A stretch of DNA of 6,953 nt, taken from assembly GCA_029050995.1 (NCBI GenBank), contig JAIDLO010000119.1:1-6953 (forward strand), in the 5' to 3' direction. Every line of letters starts with the position of its first letter. The stretch's first letter is position 1. The notes beneath the pieces are model-generated. The model was given only the letters and a program-made list of their open reading frames with translations, was not told where the DNA came from and made no database searches. Shown in pieces: positions 4,880 through 6,953 of this stretch. The position numbers were made by a program, and so were the translations under genes. The DNA comes from Eubacterium sp. (GTDB taxonomy: Bacteria > Bacillota > Clostridia > Oscillospirales > Acutalibacteraceae).

Positions 4880-6850
4880 TTAAGCCAATTTACCATTAAC
4901 AATTTTACCGCTGATTTCTTTACCGCCTTTAAGCTTAATGCCCTTTACTGTTCCGTTCCAGCTTTTCGGCATTGCATTATTTTTAATCATTTCTGCAATA
5001 CCTGCTGCAACGCCGAAGTTTCCGTCTATCTGGAAAGGCGGATGTGCATCCAGCAAATTCGGATAAGAACCGCCGCCGGAATAAAAGATATTAATCTTCG
5101 GATGCTTCGGTCTTAACTGATTTATAATAAGCTTGTTTGCATTTTCAGCATTTCTGAGCCTTGCCCAAAGACATACCTTCCAGCCAAGACTCCAGCCTGT
5201 ACCGCCGAAGCCTCTTGCATAAAGTGATTTTTCGCAAGCCTTTTTAAGTGCATCATCACATTCAAACGGAGACGGATAAACACAATATAAATGACTTACA
5301 TGACGATGTTCAATTTCTCTTTCGCCGAATTCCTCACACCATTCGGGAATTCTTCCGTCTGAAGCAGGCTTAACCTGCTCTATTTCTGGTGCATCAAAGC
5401 CGAATTCACGGCAAATTTTAAAGAAATCAAACAGAATGCCTCTGTCCATATTCGGCATATAGGTTAAGCAGTGTGCGCCGTTTTCGCTGAGATATGTATT
5501 TTCAGGAGAAAGGGACGGACAGGTAACAAGCTCACCGTTATGTTCAACAAGGAAATCCTTGTAAAAATCAAGATTTGCCTTGAATAACGGCTTGATTTCT
5601 TCCTTGTATGCCTCATCGCCTGTGTATTGATAATGCTCATAAAGCATAATCAAAAGCCACGGTGCACTTGCCTGCCATATAGAATAGGAGGAATCGTTTC
5701 CTTTTCCGTTCGGATCGCCCGCAGGATTTGTATTTGCCCAGATGTCTGAATTATGATGCGAGCAGAAGCCACTGCAGTTATAATAATCCTTTGCCGTAAC
5801 CGTGCCTTTTTCTGCAAGCTGTTTAACAAGCTCTGTAAGAGGCTCAAAGCATTCCGAAAGATTGCAGATATCTGTACACCAATAATTCATTTGCGTGTTG
5901 ATGTTAATTGTATAGTTAGAGCTCCAAGGCGCACGCATATGTTCGTTCCATATACCTTGCAGATTCATTGCAGCAGTACCCTTTCGGGAAGCAGAAATCG
6001 TTAAATATCTGCCATATTGGAAAAGAAGTGCAACAAGTGCATTATCCGTAGCACCCTTATGTACTGCCTTTAATCTCTTGTTTGTCGGCATATGGCTGTT
6101 ACCCTCGCCAAGATCAAGCTCAACCCTGTCAAAAAGAGCAGAGAAATCAGCAATATGCTCCTCAAGAAGCTGAGCATACGGCTTGATGTTTTCAAAACGA
6201 GCCATTGCTCTTTCAAGTGCATTTGCAGTAGGCATTGATTTAAAATCAACAAAAGAGGTAGCAAGGCTGATTAAAATTGTAATTTCTTTCTGATTGGAAA
6301 CAACGATTTTTCCGTCTTCAAAAACAGCATCGCCAAGAATTTTGGCAGCACCTGCAAACTTCATTGCCTTATCGCCGTAAATAATCGGATTTTCTACGGA
6401 ATAATACGGCGGCTGGCAAACCTCGGGTGCAGAGCCCTCCATAATCAGTGTATCTTCATTTGTATAAACCTGGTTCTGAAGCAGGCTGTTGAATGAAATG
6501 TCACAAGAAAATTCCTTTTCCGCTTCAAGGTGAACAACGATTAAATCCGCAGGATTGCTTGCAAAAACAGTTTCCGTTATGCCTTTGCATTCTGTTTTCG
6601 CAATACCCTTTGAAAGATCAAGCGTTCTTTTGTATCCTTTTTTAGAAACGGAAGATTTGAATTCAATGGAAAGATTGCCGAACGGCAGATAGCTTTCGCA
6701 CCAGTGACCATGAAAATCACTGTTTGCAATCTTTTCAGCTGTTTCGTAATCTCCGCTGAAAATTGCCTTTCGGATATCATCAAGATGTGCGCTGGCACCC
6801 TTTGTGTTTAAATCCTTAGGATATCCGCTCCAAAGCGTATCCTCATTCAA
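4880..6850 (-). CDS. GH95 family alpha-L-fucosidase, 5' end interrupted
   Basis: This encodes most of a glycoside hydrolase family 95 enzyme, which removes terminal alpha-1,2-linked fucose from glycans by inversion. The readable 656 residues begin with LNEDTLWSGYP, normally an internal motif some 40-60 residues into GH95 proteins. Catalytic positions known from Bifidobacterium AfcA appear conserved by motif: Asn316 and Asn318 in NINTQMNYW, Glu450 in SPEN, and Asp609 in QIDGNFG. EHRHVSHLY (514-522) and TGWSLGWKVCLWARL (551-565) are also typical. The frame is closed upstream by TAA at 6866-6868, yet GH95-like sequence continues beyond it. The only start near here is TTG 6848-6850 with a weak AAAGG before it. 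The C-terminus is short: AEMIKNNAMPKSWNG seems to lack about ten residues usual in the family. It converges on the glyQS operon. Family is certain; whether the gene is functional is doubtful. Confidence 0.85.
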   Translation of the reverse strand: MNEDTLWSGYPKDLNTKGASAHLDDIRKAIFSGDYETAEKIANSDFHGHWCESYLPFGNLSIEFKSSVSKKGYKRTLDLSKGIAKTECKGITETVFASNPADLIVVHLEAEKEFSCDISFNSLLQNQVYTNEDTLIMEGSAPEVCQPPYYSVENPIIYGDKAMKFAGAAKILGDAVFEDGKIVVSNQKEITILISLATSFVDFKSMPTANALERAMARFENIKPYAQLLEEHIADFSALFDRVELDLGEGNSHMPTNKRLKAVHKGATDNALVALLFQYGRYLTISASRKGTAAMNLQGIWNEHMRAPWSSNYTININTQMNYWCTDICNLSECFEPLTELVKQLAEKGTVTAKDYYNCSGFCSHHNSDIWANTNPAGDPNGKGNDSSYSIWQASAPWLLIMLYEHYQYTGDEAYKEEIKPLFKANLDFYKDFLVEHNGELVTCPSLSPENTYLSENGAHCLTYMPNMDRGILFDFFKICREFGFDAPEIEQVKPASDGRIPEWCEEFGEREIEHRHVSHLYCVYPSPFECDDALKKACEKSLYARGFGGTGWSLGWKVCLWARLRNAENANKLIINQLRPKHPKINIFYSGGGSYPNLLDAHPPFQIDGNFGVAAGIAEMIKNNAMPKSWNGTVKGIKLKGGKEISGKIVNGKLA

Positions 6851-6865
6851 AGAAAGCCTTTCCGT

Positions 6866-6953
6866 TTATAAAATTGCGTAATCCATTCCGCCGATTCTGC
6901 CGTTACCAACAGGAATCTCTTCCTCAACGTAGTTCGCCTTTTTTGTTTAGAAT
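6866..6953 (-). pseudogene. Upstream N-terminal GH95 fragment beyond an in-frame stop
   Basis: In the same frame as the fucosidase, 26 codons (6869-6946) precede the TAA. They read KKANYVEEEIPVGNGRIGG and so on, matching the typical GH95 opening (an aromatic/acidic stretch, then a PxGNGRxG motif) at the expected distance from ERLSLNEDTLW. A second in-frame TAA lies at 6947-6949. Next to it is a six-A run on the coding strand, and one extra A there would join the frame to ILNKK. So there is one nonsense codon, and possibly a homopolymer frameshift too. The gene probably continues beyond the window. A true mutation or a sequence error near the edge would both explain this. Confidence 0.75.

Noticed and set aside
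6866..6868. TAA as a recoded sense codon
   Set aside because: All four genes here end at TAA, and no bacterial code reassigning TAA is known to me. A mutation or sequence error is simpler.

Overview
The window reads as chromosomal DNA from a low-to-moderate GC Gram-positive bacterium, most likely a gut-type member of the Clostridia (Oscillospiraceae/Ruminococcaceae-like). This rests on strong AGGAG-type ribosome binding sites, AT-rich intergenic DNA with near-consensus sigma-A promoters, a YabE/G5/3D-domain cell-wall protein, a single-chain glycyl-tRNA synthetase, a DUF975 membrane protein, a GH95 fucosidase without a visible signal peptide, and a palindromic intergenic element of a kind I recall from gut Clostridia. 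No taxonomic search was possible, so the genus is open.

Layout. Bases 1-555 hold no gene I can support. They contain a hairpin-rich segment (1-98), an AT-rich stretch, a perfect-consensus promoter (381-409) and a leader with three hairpins. The promoter drives a secreted 3D-domain protein (556-1779) that ends in an intrinsic terminator. A second promoter region precedes a probable two-gene operon: glyQS (1926-3305) and, 18 bases later, a DUF975 six-helix membrane protein (3324-4661) with an unusual Asp/Phe-rich extracytoplasmic insert and a Gln/Asn/Pro/Tyr-rich tail. A strong terminator follows. A 113-bp inverted-repeat element (4747-4859) then separates this operon from a convergent gene on the minus strand, a GH95 alpha-L-fucosidase running from 4880 past the right edge. 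One arm of the element, followed by a T-run on the minus strand, is placed to terminate the fucosidase transcript.

The genes do not form one obvious pathway: cell-wall remodelling, translation, a membrane protein of unknown role, and fucose-glycan degradation. The main anomalies are: (1) the fucosidase frame is cut by an in-frame TAA at 6866-6868, with recognisable GH95 N-terminal sequence continuing upstream of it, so it is a pseudogene, a truncated allele or a sequence error near the window edge; (2) the two arm hairpins of the intergenic element differ at exactly four sites that form two compensated base pairs; (3) the DUF975 protein carries two low-complexity additions; (4) the 3D domain lacks the usual first aspartate and has a cysteine cluster. 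I did not find a convincing new multi-gene system.
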